The notes below the pieces were generated by a model, which was not told the origin of the DNA, did not search any database, and saw nothing but the letters and a program-made list of their open reading frames with translations. 64,000 bases of DNA from positions 1-64,000 of the forward strand of contig JANQSN010000046.1 of assembly GCA_028284045.1 (NCBI GenBank). The letters run 5' to 3'. Of the stretch, positions 37,914-46,159 are shown one piece after another; positions within the stretch are counted from its first letter, which is position 1, and the number at the start of each line of letters is the position of its first letter. The translations under genes were made by a program, and so were the position numbers. This DNA is from Alphaproteobacteria bacterium. Its GTDB lineage: Bacteria; Pseudomonadota; Alphaproteobacteria; DSM-16000; Inquilinaceae.

Positions 37914-38300
37914 TCAGGCGTTGCCGTCCGTTACGGGGGGCGGGTCCAAGAAGAGATCATCCAGACCGAGGCGAAGGGCGGCGGCGATCGCATTCGCCGC
38001 CTGCAGCGACGGTTGGCGAGCACCCGCCTCGATCTCGCCGAGTGTATCGATCGTCAGACCGCTTGCACGGGCCAAGGCGTCGCGGGACAAACCGCGATGC
38101 GCGCGCCAGACCGCGACCGCGCTCTCGCCATCCAGCATACGATCGACCATCTCGGATGGGATGGTCTCTTCGTCGCGGCGCGCGGCAATCAGGGCAAGGT
38201 CCCCGACGTCTTCAATCTCTTCCAGAAGCGCGTCGTAGTCGGCCAAGCGCTTGAGCATCTTGTCGTACGCGCTCCGGCTCAGGGTCACCGTGTCCGTCAT
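37914..38300 (-). CDS. XRE-family helix-turn-helix regulator
   Basis: A 128-residue protein with an N-terminal acidic helical region and a C-terminal HTH_3 (AVWRAHRGLSRDALARASGL, then LGEIEAGARQPSLQAA, around residues 63-110). The opening VTLSRSAYDKMLKRLADYDALLE resembles antitoxin N-termini. No toxin gene is adjacent; instead it lies seven bases upstream of the corrinoid activator gene, so it may regulate this cluster. GGGAAAG precedes the ATG. Either an orphan antitoxin or a pathway regulator. Confidence 0.75.
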   Translation of the reverse strand: MTDTVTLSRSAYDKMLKRLADYDALLEEIEDVGDLALIAARRDEETIPSEMVDRMLDGESAVAVWRAHRGLSRDALARASGLTIDTLGEIEAGARQPSLQAANAIAAALRLGLDDLFLDPPPVTDGNA

Positions 38301-38418
38301 GGCACTTTCCCAGAGCGTGTTGTTTCAACGCATCTTACAAGTCGCGGGTAGAGTACCCCCGGCCCAAAGACGCTCCAGCAGACTGCTGAAGAACACCCGA
38401 TATAGCCCTAAGACGTCA

Positions 38419-38504
38419 TTGCCGCGCAGGTGTGACTCTCTTCGTGTCAATTGGTTGGAGGTCCCCGCCTGCGCGGGGACGACGTTGGGAAGGTGTTTTC
38501 CAAC
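38419..38504. repeat. REP-like extragenic palindromes
   Basis: GTCCCCGC (38461-38468) and GCGGGGAC (38473-38480) form a perfect hairpin with loop CTGC. CCGCGCAGG (38422-38430) is also complementary to CCTGCGCGG (38468-38476), giving alternative pairing. A third hairpin, GTTGGGAA with TTTTCCAAC, follows at about 38484-38504. The composition resembles the common proteobacterial extragenic repeat built from CCCGCCTGCGCGGG. It fills the gap between the pterin-binding methyltransferase and XRE genes. Confidence 0.6.
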
Positions 38505-38533
38505 AACCGGTTAGCGCGCACCGGATCGCCCCA

Positions 38534-39445
38534 TCAGCCGGGGGCGCGACGGCGGCGGCGTTGTTCGCGGGCGGCGCGGCGGTCGTCGCCGTCGGCCGAT
38601 CCGGGCTCGCGGTTGGCGGCCAGCCAGGCGCGGCAGTCGGGGTCGACGCCGTTCAGCATGTTGGCGGCACGGATGCCGTCCATCTCTTCCTTGTGCAGCG
38701 GGTTCATGATCGCCGAGGTCATGCCGGCGCAGGCCGCCATGGACAGGAAATGGGCGTTCACCGCGTGCCGGTTGGGCAGGCCGAAGCTGATATTGGAGGC
38801 GCCGCAGGTGGTGTTGACCTTCAGCTCCTCGCGCAGCCGGCGGAGGATCCGGAAGGCCTGCTGACCGGCATCGCCCATGGCGCCGATCGGCATCACCAAG
38901 GGGTCGACGACGACATCGTCGCGCGGGATGCCGTGGTCGGCCGCCCGTTCCACGATCTTCTTGGCGACGGCATAGCGCACATCGGGGTCCGTGGAGATGC
39001 CGGTCTCGTCATTGGAGATGGCGACCACCGCCGCGCCATGCTTGGCGACCAGCGGCAGCACCCGCTCCATCGACTCCTCCTCCCCGGTCACCGAGTTGAC
39101 CAGCGGCTTGCCCTGATAGACCGACAGCCCGCGCTCCAGCGCGTCGATGATCGAGCTGTCGATGCTCAGCGGCACGTCGACCAGCGACTGCACGAGCTCG
39201 ATCGACTCCGCCAGGATGCGCGGCTCGTCGGCCAGCGGGATGCCGGCATTGACGTCCAGCATCATGGCGCCGGCGGCCACCTGGGCCAGCGCGTCGGCCT
39301 CGACCATGGAATAGTCGCCGGCACGCATCTGCTCGGCCAGCTTCTTCCGGCCGGTCGGGTTGATCCGTTCGCCGATGATGCAGAAGGGCTGATCGAAGCC
39401 GATCGCGACTTCCTTGGTGGGCGAGCTCAAGACGGTTCGGGTCAT
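38534..39445 (-). CDS. Pterin-binding methyltetrahydrofolate:corrinoid methyltransferase
   Basis: A 303-residue TIM-barrel protein of the DHPS/MeTr family that moves methyl groups between corrinoid protein and tetrahydrofolate. It has IIGERINPTGRKKLAEQM at the N-terminus, LDVNAGIP and the pterin-site NSVTGE, D and N residues (AISNDETG; NTTCGASNISFGLPNR). Within the cluster it would receive methyl from the corrinoid protein, sending it to one-carbon metabolism. AAGGGATC lies upstream of ATG 39445. The Arg-rich C-terminal tail is not conserved in the family. Confidence 0.92.
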   Translation of the reverse strand: MTRTVLSSPTKEVAIGFDQPFCIIGERINPTGRKKLAEQMRAGDYSMVEADALAQVAAGAMMLDVNAGIPLADEPRILAESIELVQSLVDVPLSIDSSIIDALERGLSVYQGKPLVNSVTGEEESMERVLPLVAKHGAAVVAISNDETGISTDPDVRYAVAKKIVERAADHGIPRDDVVVDPLVMPIGAMGDAGQQAFRILRRLREELKVNTTCGASNISFGLPNRHAVNAHFLSMAACAGMTSAIMNPLHKEEMDGIRAANMLNGVDPDCRAWLAANREPGSADGDDRRAAREQRRRRRAPG

Positions 39446-39458
39446 GCTGGGCGATCCC

Positions 39459-39845
39459 TTAGTCGGCGGCGTCGGGCGGAGTTTCGGGCGCGGTGCCGCC
39501 GGCGCTCACCAGGGCGTCGAGGCGGGCGGCATCATAGTCGCCCTCGATCCGTTCGGCGAGCCGTGCGGCCTCCGCGTCCAGGTCGGGACCGCAGGCGACC
39601 GGTGGATCGCGCCGCCAATCGGCCAGATAGCTGTCGGCGTCGCGGGCGCGGCCGCGCATCGCCGCGCGGTCGATGGCCAGGGCGAAGCGCTCGGCCAGCT
39701 CGCGCTTGACGGTGCGGTCGCCGTCGCGGGCGATCACCTGGGCGGGGATGTCGCGCCAGCGCACGATCTGCAGGCTCGGGCCCGCCGCGGCGCCGCGCCG
39801 CCGCCCGCGCGGCCCGCGGCCGGCCGGTTCCGTTGCATCGGTCAT
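39459..39845 (-). CDS. 'Virulence factor' domain protein (PF13769 type)
   Basis: A 128-residue protein with the domain core IVRWRDIPAQVIARDGDRTVKRE split at its end, followed by LAERFALAIDRAAMRG and DADSYLADWRR. Despite the Pfam name, this domain is usually found in corrinoid methyltransferase clusters, as here, 13 bp upstream of the pterin-binding methyltransferase gene. The Arg/Gly/Ala-rich first 25 residues look unstructured. Molecular role unknown. Confidence 0.75.
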   Translation of the reverse strand: MTDATEPAGRGPRGRRRGAAAGPSLQIVRWRDIPAQVIARDGDRTVKRELAERFALAIDRAAMRGRARDADSYLADWRRDPPVACGPDLDAEAARLAERIEGDYDAARLDALVSAGGTAPETPPDAAD

Positions 39846-39876
39846 GGTTGGTCCTGCCGGGCGGTGTTGCGGTCGT

Positions 39877-40542
39877 TCAGGTCCTGCCGGCCTCGGCGGT
39901 CAGGAAGCCCGCCAGATCGCCGAAGCCGGTGAACCGCCGGCGATAGGCCAGGCCTAGCCGGTCGGCCGCCGCCTGCGCCGCCGCGTCCAGCGCCGGGTCG
40001 TCGCTCTGGGCGAGGTACACCAAGTCCGTGTAATGCGCGAAATAGGCATCGCGCAATTCCGGATGCCGGTCGAGGCCGAGCGGGCGGATCACCAGGCTGT
40101 CGAACTGCCGCACCAGGAAATCCGTCAGGTAGAAGGCGGTGAACTCGTGCTCGCTGGCCGCCACGAAACCGTCCACGCCGGCATAGAAGGCGTAGCAATG
40201 CGGCCCCTCGATCCGCTCCACCCCCTCCTCGGCGAGCACGGCGTCGAGTCGGCCGCCGGTGCCGCAGTCGCCATAGACCACCGCGATGCGGGCATAGCCG
40301 TCGGCGCGGCCCTGGCGGATGGCGCCGCGCACCGCTTCCGGGATCCGTTCCGGCCGGTTGTGCAGCAGGGCCGGCAGGCACTGAAGGGCGAGATGGTCCC
40401 AGCCGTTCGCCGCCTTCAGCGCCAGGACCTCGCGCGCCAGCGCGCCGCAGGCGATCAACAGCGTTGCCGGCGGCGCATCCGGACGGGCGGCCGGCGGCGC
40501 GGCCTCCACGGTCAGGCTCTCGTCGGCGGCCAGCAGCGTCAT
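39877..40542 (-). CDS. DUF1638 protein
   Basis: A 221-residue protein with the DUF1638 features LLIACGALAREVLAL, the PALLHNRPERIPEAVR segment and VVYGDCGTGGRLD. DUF1638 genes recur in B12-dependent methylamine demethylation clusters and in methanogens, but their activity is not established. The conserved cysteines (CGAL, DCGTGG, HCY) suggest metal or thiol chemistry. Located between the corrinoid protein and the PF13769 gene, on the same strand. Confidence 0.82.
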   Translation of the reverse strand: MTLLAADESLTVEAAPPAARPDAPPATLLIACGALAREVLALKAANGWDHLALQCLPALLHNRPERIPEAVRGAIRQGRADGYARIAVVYGDCGTGGRLDAVLAEEGVERIEGPHCYAFYAGVDGFVAASEHEFTAFYLTDFLVRQFDSLVIRPLGLDRHPELRDAYFAHYTDLVYLAQSDDPALDAAAQAAADRLGLAYRRRFTGFGDLAGFLTAEAGRT

Positions 40543-40584
40543 GGCACGGGTGATCCCGACGGATGCGCCGGTCGCGGCGTCTCC

Positions 40585-41295
40585 TTAAGACGCCATCGCG
40601 GCGAGTTGGTTGTGGCGCCGCTTGATCAGCGCGCCGGCCGTCTCCACCGCGACGGCAGCGTCGCGGCAATAGGCGTCGGCGCCGATGGCGTCGGCGAATT
40701 CCTCGTTCAGCGGAGCGCCGCCGACCAGCACGATGTAGCGGTCGCGCAGGCCCATTTCCACCAGCGTGTCGATGACGACCTTCATATAGGGCATGGTGGT
40801 GGTCAGCAGCGCCGACATGCCCAGGATGTCGGGCTGATGCTCCTCCAGCGCGGCGAGGTAGTTCTCAACCGGATTGTTGATGCCGAGGTCGATCACCTCG
40901 AAGCCGGCGCCTTCCATCATCATGCCGACGAGGTTCTTGCCGATGTCGTGGATGTCGCCCTTGACGGTGCCGATCACCATCTTGCCCATCTTCGGCGCGC
41001 CGGTTTGCGCCAGTAACGGGCGCAGGATGGACATGCCGGCCTTCATGGAGTTGGCGGCGAGCAGCACTTCCGGCACGAACAGGATGCCGTCGCGGAAGTC
41101 GATGCCGACGATGGTCATCCCGTCGACCAGCGCGTTGGTCAGCACGCGGTAGGGTTCCCAGCCGCGTTCCAGCAGGATTTCCACGCCTTCGACGACCTCG
41201 TCCTTCAGGCCGTCATAAAGGTCGTCATGCATCTGCTGGACCAATTCCTCATCGCTGAGGGATGCCAGGTCGATCTCTTCCTCTTGCTCGCTCAT
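40585..41295 (-). CDS. Corrinoid (B12-binding) methyltransfer protein, MtbC-like
   Basis: A 236-residue cobalamin carrier. A helical cap (about 10-95) precedes the B12-binding Rossmann domain with D114xH116xxG119 (GDIHDIGKN), S161-A-L and VGGAPLN. His116 would be the lower axial ligand of cobalt. It accepts methyl from the MttB-type protein and gives it to the pterin-binding methyltransferase. AAAGGAGAG precedes ATG 41295. The 146 bp between it and the MttB-type gene contains a stray AAGGAGG (41442-41436) with no start codon at the right distance. Confidence 0.95.
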   Translation of the reverse strand: MSEQEEEIDLASLSDEELVQQMHDDLYDGLKDEVVEGVEILLERGWEPYRVLTNALVDGMTIVGIDFRDGILFVPEVLLAANSMKAGMSILRPLLAQTGAPKMGKMVIGTVKGDIHDIGKNLVGMMMEGAGFEVIDLGINNPVENYLAALEEHQPDILGMSALLTTTMPYMKVVIDTLVEMGLRDRYIVLVGGAPLNEEFADAIGADAYCRDAAVAVETAGALIKRRHNQLAAMAS

Positions 41296-41441
41296 CGCCG
41301 TCGCTCTCCTTTACAACCGACTAACCCCGTCTTGACCTGGCGGCTCGGGTTTTCCCGTAAACCGCTATCCCTGCAGCATCTGCCAGCCGAACACAAGATT
41401 CGATGAATCCCCGGCCGGGCTGATTCTTGCGAATTCCTCCT

Positions 41442-42974
41442 TCAGAGAGGCGGTGCCCCGCCCTCCGCCTTGCGCCGGGCGATGAAGGCGCTGAGCGCCT
41501 CGCCGATCCCGGGATCGAGCGCCGGCGGCTCGTAGGACGCCAGCAGCTCCTTCCAGATGCGGTTGGCCCGGCGCGTCGCGTCGACCGAGCCGGCGTCGCG
41601 CCATGTCTCGAAATTGCGCCAATCCGACAGGATCGGCACGTAGAAAGCGCTCTCGTAGCGCTCCATCGTATGCGGGCTCTGGAAGTAGTGGCTGCCGGGG
41701 CCGACCTGGCCGATCGCATCGACCGCCAGCGCGGCGTCGTCGGTCTCCAGCGGCGCCAGGAAGGCGGCCATGGCCTGCAGCATCTCCGCGTCCAGGATGA
41801 CCTTCTCGAAGGACACCGACAGCCCGCCCTCGATCCAGCCGAGGCCGTGCTTGAGATAGTTGGTCTGGCCGAGGAAGCAGGCCCACAACGACATCATGCT
41901 CTCATAGATCGCCTGGCCGTCGGCGGCGTTGGACGCGTTGACGTTGGAGGCGCGCAAGGGCACGCCGTAGCGCCGGGCGAGTTGGCCCGACGCGATCACG
42001 GCCTTCGCGTATTCCGGCGTGCCGAAGGCGGGGGAGCCGGTCTTCATGTCGACATTGGAGGTGAAGCTGCCATAGAGCACCGGCGCGCCGGCGCGCACCA
42101 CCTGGGCCAGCGCGATGCCGGCCAGCGCCTCGGCGTTCTGCTGGACCAGCGCCCCGGCGACGGTGACCGGCGCCATCGCGCCCGCCAGGGTGAAGGGTGT
42201 GATGTTCACCGGCTGGCCGGCCTGCGCCATCTCCAGGATGCCGACCAGCATCGGCTTGTCGTATTGCAGCGGCGAGTTGGCGTTGACGGTGGTCAGGATG
42301 CTGGGCTCGCGCGCCAGGATCTCGTGGTCGATGCCGCGGGCGATGCAGGCCATCTCGATGGCGTCGAGGATGCGCTCGCGCCCCAGCGCGTAGCCGTAGA
42401 TCGCCTTGTCGGTCAGGCGGATCATCGCGTCGATGGCGTCGAGATGGCGGGTCGGCACGTCGAGGTCGACCGGCTCCACCGGATAGCCGCCGATGACGTG
42501 CACGGTGTTCAGCATCTGGCCGAGCCGCAGCAGGTCGGCATAGTCGGCATAGCAGCCGGTGCGCCGGCCGCGGTCGATATCAGTGGCGTTGGGGGTGCTG
42601 GCGACCAGCACCCAGGCCATCTTGTTCCCGCCGATCTCGACATCGTGGGCGGGGTTGCGCGCGTGCATGCGGAAGGACGACGGCGCCTTGGCGACGTAGT
42701 GATCGATGAAGCCTGCGTCGAACCGCACCCGCGGCCCCTCGCCGCCGTTCTCCACATCCGCGCCGGCCGCGTGCATCAGGCGGCAGGCCTCCGGCAGCAG
42801 GAAGTTGATGCCGGTTTCCTTCAGCACCCGGAGCGAGGCCTGGTGGATCGCCTCGACCTGGTCGTCGGACAGAACCTTCAGGGGCGGAAAGGGGATGGAC
42901 GGCTGGGCGAACGGCGCCTGCGGGAAGCCGCCTGTGCGGTCCTCCCGCCGGATGCGCCGTTGTCGTCTCGACAT
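41442..42974 (-). CDS. Trimethylamine methyltransferase (MttB) superfamily protein
   Basis: A 510-residue TIM-barrel methyltransferase of COG5598. Archaeal MttB uses pyrrolysine encoded by UAG; this frame has no internal stop, so it is a non-Pyl homologue like MtgB, which demethylates quaternary amines such as glycine betaine. Recognisable segments are VLKETGINFL, PVNITPFTLAGAMAPVT, LYGSFTSNVDMKTGSPAFG and GWIEGGLSVSFEK. GGGAGAGGGCGG precedes ATG 42974. First gene of the corrinoid operon. The substrate is inferred only to be a methylated amine. Confidence 0.92.
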   Translation of the reverse strand: MSRRQRRIRREDRTGGFPQAPFAQPSIPFPPLKVLSDDQVEAIHQASLRVLKETGINFLLPEACRLMHAAGADVENGGEGPRVRFDAGFIDHYVAKAPSSFRMHARNPAHDVEIGGNKMAWVLVASTPNATDIDRGRRTGCYADYADLLRLGQMLNTVHVIGGYPVEPVDLDVPTRHLDAIDAMIRLTDKAIYGYALGRERILDAIEMACIARGIDHEILAREPSILTTVNANSPLQYDKPMLVGILEMAQAGQPVNITPFTLAGAMAPVTVAGALVQQNAEALAGIALAQVVRAGAPVLYGSFTSNVDMKTGSPAFGTPEYAKAVIASGQLARRYGVPLRASNVNASNAADGQAIYESMMSLWACFLGQTNYLKHGLGWIEGGLSVSFEKVILDAEMLQAMAAFLAPLETDDAALAVDAIGQVGPGSHYFQSPHTMERYESAFYVPILSDWRNFETWRDAGSVDATRRANRIWKELLASYEPPALDPGIGEALSAFIARRKAEGGAPPL

Positions 42975-43054
42975 GGGTGTCGCCGCCCTCTCCCGCCCTG
43001 GTGCGAAGCCCTGGGCCTGCCGCCCAAGCCAGCGACAATAGGAGACGGGCGGCC

Positions 43055-43070
43055 TCGCGAGTATTCGCGA
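43055..43070. promoter_or_regulatory. Inverted repeat upstream of the corrinoid operon
   Basis: TCGCGA-GTAT-TCGCGA lies 81 bases before the ATG of the MttB-type gene, in the only regulatory gap of the cluster. It has the shape of a dimer operator; the XRE protein at 37914 is a possible ligand. Confidence 0.35.
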
Positions 43071-43104
43071 TGCGCCCTTTCCTGGTCTGAATTGCTCAAG
43101 AGTT

Positions 43105-43140
43105 CCGGCGAAACCGCTCTGGGCTATCGGTTTTCGCCGG
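43105..43140 (-). terminator. Hairpin downstream of the DUF2786-like gene
   Basis: CCGGCGAAACCG (43105-43116) pairs with CGGTTTTCGCCGG (43128-43140) with one bulged T. It begins nine bases after the stop of the minus-strand gene at 43149. No T-run, so a weak or Rho-assisted terminator. Confidence 0.45.
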
Positions 43141-43148
43141 CCGAGGGG

Positions 43149-43655
43149 TCACAGCACGGCCGCGAGCGCCCGGCGGAGCGCGGAGGCCAGCACGCCGGCA
43201 TCGCCCGGCGGGCCCGACCACAGCTCGTGCAGGCGGCCGCCGGTCAGGCCGGCCATCAGGCGGGCCGGCGGTGGGTCGTCCGATACGGCATCGGCGGCCG
43301 GCGGCCGTTCGACCTTCAGCGCGAGCGTGGTGCCGGCCGCGGTGGCCTCGGCCATCAGCCCAGCCAAGCGGCGCGCCAGGATGTCGGCGGCGCGGCGCGC
43401 GCTGTCGGGCAACGGCACCTCGATCGTCGGACGGGCCGACCACAGGTCGAGCGCGGCGCCGCCGAGGCGCTCGACGACCCGGCAATCCGGTCCGTGGTCC
43501 GGGTGGCCGAGGCGTGCCGCAGCGTCCGCCAGGTCCTCCAGCACCAGACCCGCCGCCTCCAGCTCCTGCCCCGCCTTCTTCAGCGCCAGCACGGCCTCCG
43601 CCCCGCTGCCGGCCCGCGCCATGGCGAGGAACTTCTTCAGGCGGTCGGTGTCCAT
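43149..43655 (-). CDS. Hypothetical protein with DUF2786-like N-terminus
   Basis: A 168-residue protein from ATG 43655. Its start, MDTDRLKKFLAMARAGSGAEAV and LALKKAGQELEAAG, resembles the DUF2786 helical repeat found in phage and stress-related proteins, but the rest is not recognisable. The C-terminal part is Ala/Pro-rich with no clear catalytic motif. It lies alone between the corrinoid cluster and the Xre-RES module and is transcribed away from the latter. Confidence 0.55.
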   Translation of the reverse strand: MDTDRLKKFLAMARAGSGAEAVLALKKAGQELEAAGLVLEDLADAAARLGHPDHGPDCRVVERLGGAALDLWSARPTIEVPLPDSARRAADILARRLAGLMAEATAAGTTLALKVERPPAADAVSDDPPPARLMAGLTGGRLHELWSGPPGDAGVLASALRRALAAVL

Positions 43656-43782
43656 GGGTGGGGACGGTCGGCGGTTGGACGCGAAGACAGACAAGGGAGC
43701 ATAGGACAAGCCGCACCCATGCGGTCAATCGGGCGCAAGGGGGCTTGACGCGACGGGGCGTTGGTACAAAATTAGATATCAG

Positions 43783-43796
43783 CTCCAATATTGGAG
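43783..43796. promoter_or_regulatory. Palindromic operator of the Xre-RES module
   Basis: CTCCAATATTGGAG is a perfect 14-bp palindrome 12 bases before the antitoxin ATG. Its right arm supplies the GGAG of the ribosome binding site. It is well placed for autorepression by the antitoxin. AT-rich sequence (ACAAAATTAGATATC) just upstream probably contains the -10 element. Confidence 0.6.
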
Positions 43797-43808
43797 AAGA
43801 GCGACGAA

Positions 43809-44249
43809 ATGAGTGTCGTTCGTGATGAAGCGCGCGACGCGGCGGCGCTGGCCGATGGGGCGCTGCGCGATCCGCAGACGCGCCGGCGGTTGTCGGGCGG
43901 CGGCTTCCGGGCCTTCCTGGCCGTGGCGGCGCGCTGGGGGTTGAGCGTGGCGGACCAGCGCGTGCTGCTCGGCGGCACGCCGGCCAACACCTATCACCAC
44001 TGGAAGTCCAAGGGCGCGCCGACGCTGTCCCACGACACGCTGGAGCGGGTCTCGCTGGTGCTCGGCATCTGGAAGGGGCTGCGGTTGCTGTTCGTCGAGG
44101 ACGGCGCGGCCCTGCGTTGGCTGAAGGCGGCCAACACGGACCTGCCGTTCGCCGGCACCTCGCCGTTGCAGACCATGTTGCGCGGCAGCATCGACGATCT
44201 CTACGCGGTGCGGCGCTATATCGACGGTTGGCGCGGTGTATGGCCGTGA
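43809..44249 (+). CDS. Xre/MbcA/ParS-type antitoxin
   Basis: A 146-residue antitoxin with an N-terminal helical DNA-binding part (FLAVAARWGLSVADQRVLLGG) and the MbcA/ParS toxin-binding C-terminus (LPFAGTSPLQTMLRGSIDDLYAVRRYIDGWRG). Free antitoxin should repress the operon through the palindrome at 43783-43796. ATG 43809 has GGAGAAGAG upstream; a TTG at 43791 inside the palindrome is less likely. It overlaps the toxin gene by ten bases. Confidence 0.88.
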   Translation: MSVVRDEARDAAALADGALRDPQTRRRLSGGGFRAFLAVAARWGLSVADQRVLLGGTPANTYHHWKSKGAPTLSHDTLERVSLVLGIWKGLRLLFVEDGAALRWLKAANTDLPFAGTSPLQTMLRGSIDDLYAVRRYIDGWRGVWP

Positions 44250-44935
44250 CGCCGCCGACGGTCTCCTTCCACCGGCGGACGCACCGGCTGATCGCCAGCC
44301 GCTATCCGACCGTCGGTGTCTTCGACGATCTGGTGTCGCCGGACGATGCCGAGGCCGCGATGGCGCTGGAGAGCCTGACCAACGATCGCCTGACGGGGGC
44401 GCTGGGACGCTTGGCGGCGATCGCGCCGGAGGATCGGGCGGTGGGCGCGGCCGGTGCCTCCATCGCCATGGCGGCCTTCCTGCATTCCGCGCCCGGTGGC
44501 GGGCGGTTCACCACCGGCGCGTTGGGCGCGTGGTACGCCGCCTGCGACCGCGACACCGCGATTGCCGAGACGCTCTACCACGCCGCGCGGCGTCTGGGCG
44601 CGTCCGATGCCGGGTTCCCGGCCACCATCCAGATGCGCGAGTTGCTGAGCACGCCAGAGGGCGACCTGCACGATGTCCGCGGCGGTGCGGCACGCCATCC
44701 GGACCTCTACGATCCCGACCCGGCGGGATATGGGCCGAGCCAGCGCTTTGGCGAAGCGCTGCGGACGCAGGGCAGCGACGGCCTTCTCTTCGATAGCGTC
44801 CGCCGCCCGGGCGGCGAGAACATCGCCATCTTCAAGCCGCGCCTGCTAGTGCCGGTGACCCAGGGCGACCATTTCGCCTATGCCTGGGACGCCGAAGGCC
44901 GAGCGACCGTCTCGCACCTGAAGGCCGTGCTGTAG
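44240..44935 (+). CDS. RES-domain toxin
   Basis: RES toxins (MbcT, ParT relatives) consume NAD+ or ADP-ribosylate a target, stopping growth until bound by antitoxin. The 231-residue protein from ATG 44240 has the RES layout: FHRRTHRLIASRYPTVG at the N-terminus (conserved Arg), the ALGAWYAACDRDTAIAETLYH block (conserved Glu) and LLFDSVRRPGGENIAIF (conserved Ser) near the end. The start overlaps the antitoxin stop. Converges with the Opp permease gene only 15 bp away. Confidence 0.88.
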   Translation: MAVTPPTVSFHRRTHRLIASRYPTVGVFDDLVSPDDAEAAMALESLTNDRLTGALGRLAAIAPEDRAVGAAGASIAMAAFLHSAPGGGRFTTGALGAWYAACDRDTAIAETLYHAARRLGASDAGFPATIQMRELLSTPEGDLHDVRGGAARHPDLYDPDPAGYGPSQRFGEALRTQGSDGLLFDSVRRPGGENIAIFKPRLLVPVTQGDHFAYAWDAEGRATVSHLKAVL

Positions 44936-44950
44936 CGGACGCCCCGAACG

Positions 44951-46159
44951 CTACTTGTACGGATCCGCCGCGTCCCTGAGGCCGTCGCCGAGGAACTGGA
45001 AGGCCAGCACGACGACGATGACCGGCACGACCGGGAAGATCAGCCAGGGATAGAGCGCCACGGCGTTGATGTTCTGCGCCTCGTTCAGCAGCACGCCCCA
45101 GCTCGTCACCGGCGGTCGCAGGCCGAGATTGAGGAAGCTGAGCGCCGTTTCGCCGAGGATCATGCCGGGGATCGACAGGGTCGCGGAGGCGATCAGGTGG
45201 CTCATGAAGCTGGGGATCAGGTGGCGGAAGATCACCCGCCGCGGCGAGGCGCCCATCATGTAGGCGGCGGCGGCGAAATCCTCCTCCCGCAACGCCAAGA
45301 GCTTGGAGCGGACGGCCCGCGCCAGCCCGGTCCAGTCGACCAGGCCGAGGATCACCGTGATCCCCAAGAAGATCAGGATCGGGCTCCAGTTCGCCGGCAG
45401 GGCGGCCGACAGCGCCATCCACAGCGGCAGTTGCGGAAAACTCTGAAAGACCTCGATCACCCGGTTGATCAGATTGTCGACCCAGCCGCCGTAATAGCCG
45501 GCCAGCCCGCCGATCAGGATGCCCAGGAAGAAGCTGATGGCGATGCCGATCAGCCCGACGGTCAGCGAGATGCGCGCGCCGTAGATCATCCGGCTGAGGA
45601 TGTCGCGGCCCAGCCGGTCGGTGCCCAGCAGGAACAGCGTGCCGCCCTCGGCCGGGCAGACCAGGTGGAAGCGGCCGGGGATCATCCCCCAGAACTCGTA
45701 CGCGTCGCCCAGGCAGAAGAAGCGTACGCGCTGCACCTTCTCCGGATTCTCCGTGTAGATCCGCGCCATTCGGCGGATGTCCAGCGTGCTGTCATAGCCG
45801 TAGACGAAGGGGCCGATGAACTGCCCCTCGTGGAACAGGCGCAAGGCTTGCGGCGGCGCATAGATATGCGCGGTGTCCCGGCTGTGCAGGTTGTAGGGCG
45901 CCAGGAACTCGCTGATGGCGATGGAGCCGTACATCAGCGCAAGGATCAGCCCGGCGATCACGGCGAGGCGGTGGCGCTTCAGCTTCCACCACATCAGCCG
46001 CCATTGCGGGGCGAGATAGTACGCCTCCTGCTCCGGCGTCAGGGGCGCAGCGACGTAAGGGTCCCAGTCGGCGGTGTTGACGGTGTGGTCGGGGTGCCGG
46101 CCGCGGTCCGCCTTGTCCAGGCCGACGCCGCCGGGGCGGTCCTGCGGCGTGTCGGTCAT
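44951..46159 (-). CDS. Peptide/oligosaccharide ABC permease (OppC type)
   Basis: A 402-residue inner-membrane permease with an N-terminal cytosolic stretch of about 60 residues and a first helix (LAVIAGLILALMYGSIAI). An unusually long periplasmic insert of about 120 residues follows, then the TM core containing GTDRLGRDILSRMIYGAR and an EAA loop (YMMGASPRRVIFRHLIP). The long insert sets it apart from E. coli OppC. ATG 46159-46157 overlaps the OppB-type stop. Last gene of the eleven-gene unit. Confidence 0.93.
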   Translation of the reverse strand: MTDTPQDRPGGVGLDKADRGRHPDHTVNTADWDPYVAAPLTPEQEAYYLAPQWRLMWWKLKRHRLAVIAGLILALMYGSIAISEFLAPYNLHSRDTAHIYAPPQALRLFHEGQFIGPFVYGYDSTLDIRRMARIYTENPEKVQRVRFFCLGDAYEFWGMIPGRFHLVCPAEGGTLFLLGTDRLGRDILSRMIYGARISLTVGLIGIAISFFLGILIGGLAGYYGGWVDNLINRVIEVFQSFPQLPLWMALSAALPANWSPILIFLGITVILGLVDWTGLARAVRSKLLALREEDFAAAAYMMGASPRRVIFRHLIPSFMSHLIASATLSIPGMILGETALSFLNLGLRPPVTSWGVLLNEAQNINAVALYPWLIFPVVPVIVVVLAFQFLGDGLRDAADPYK

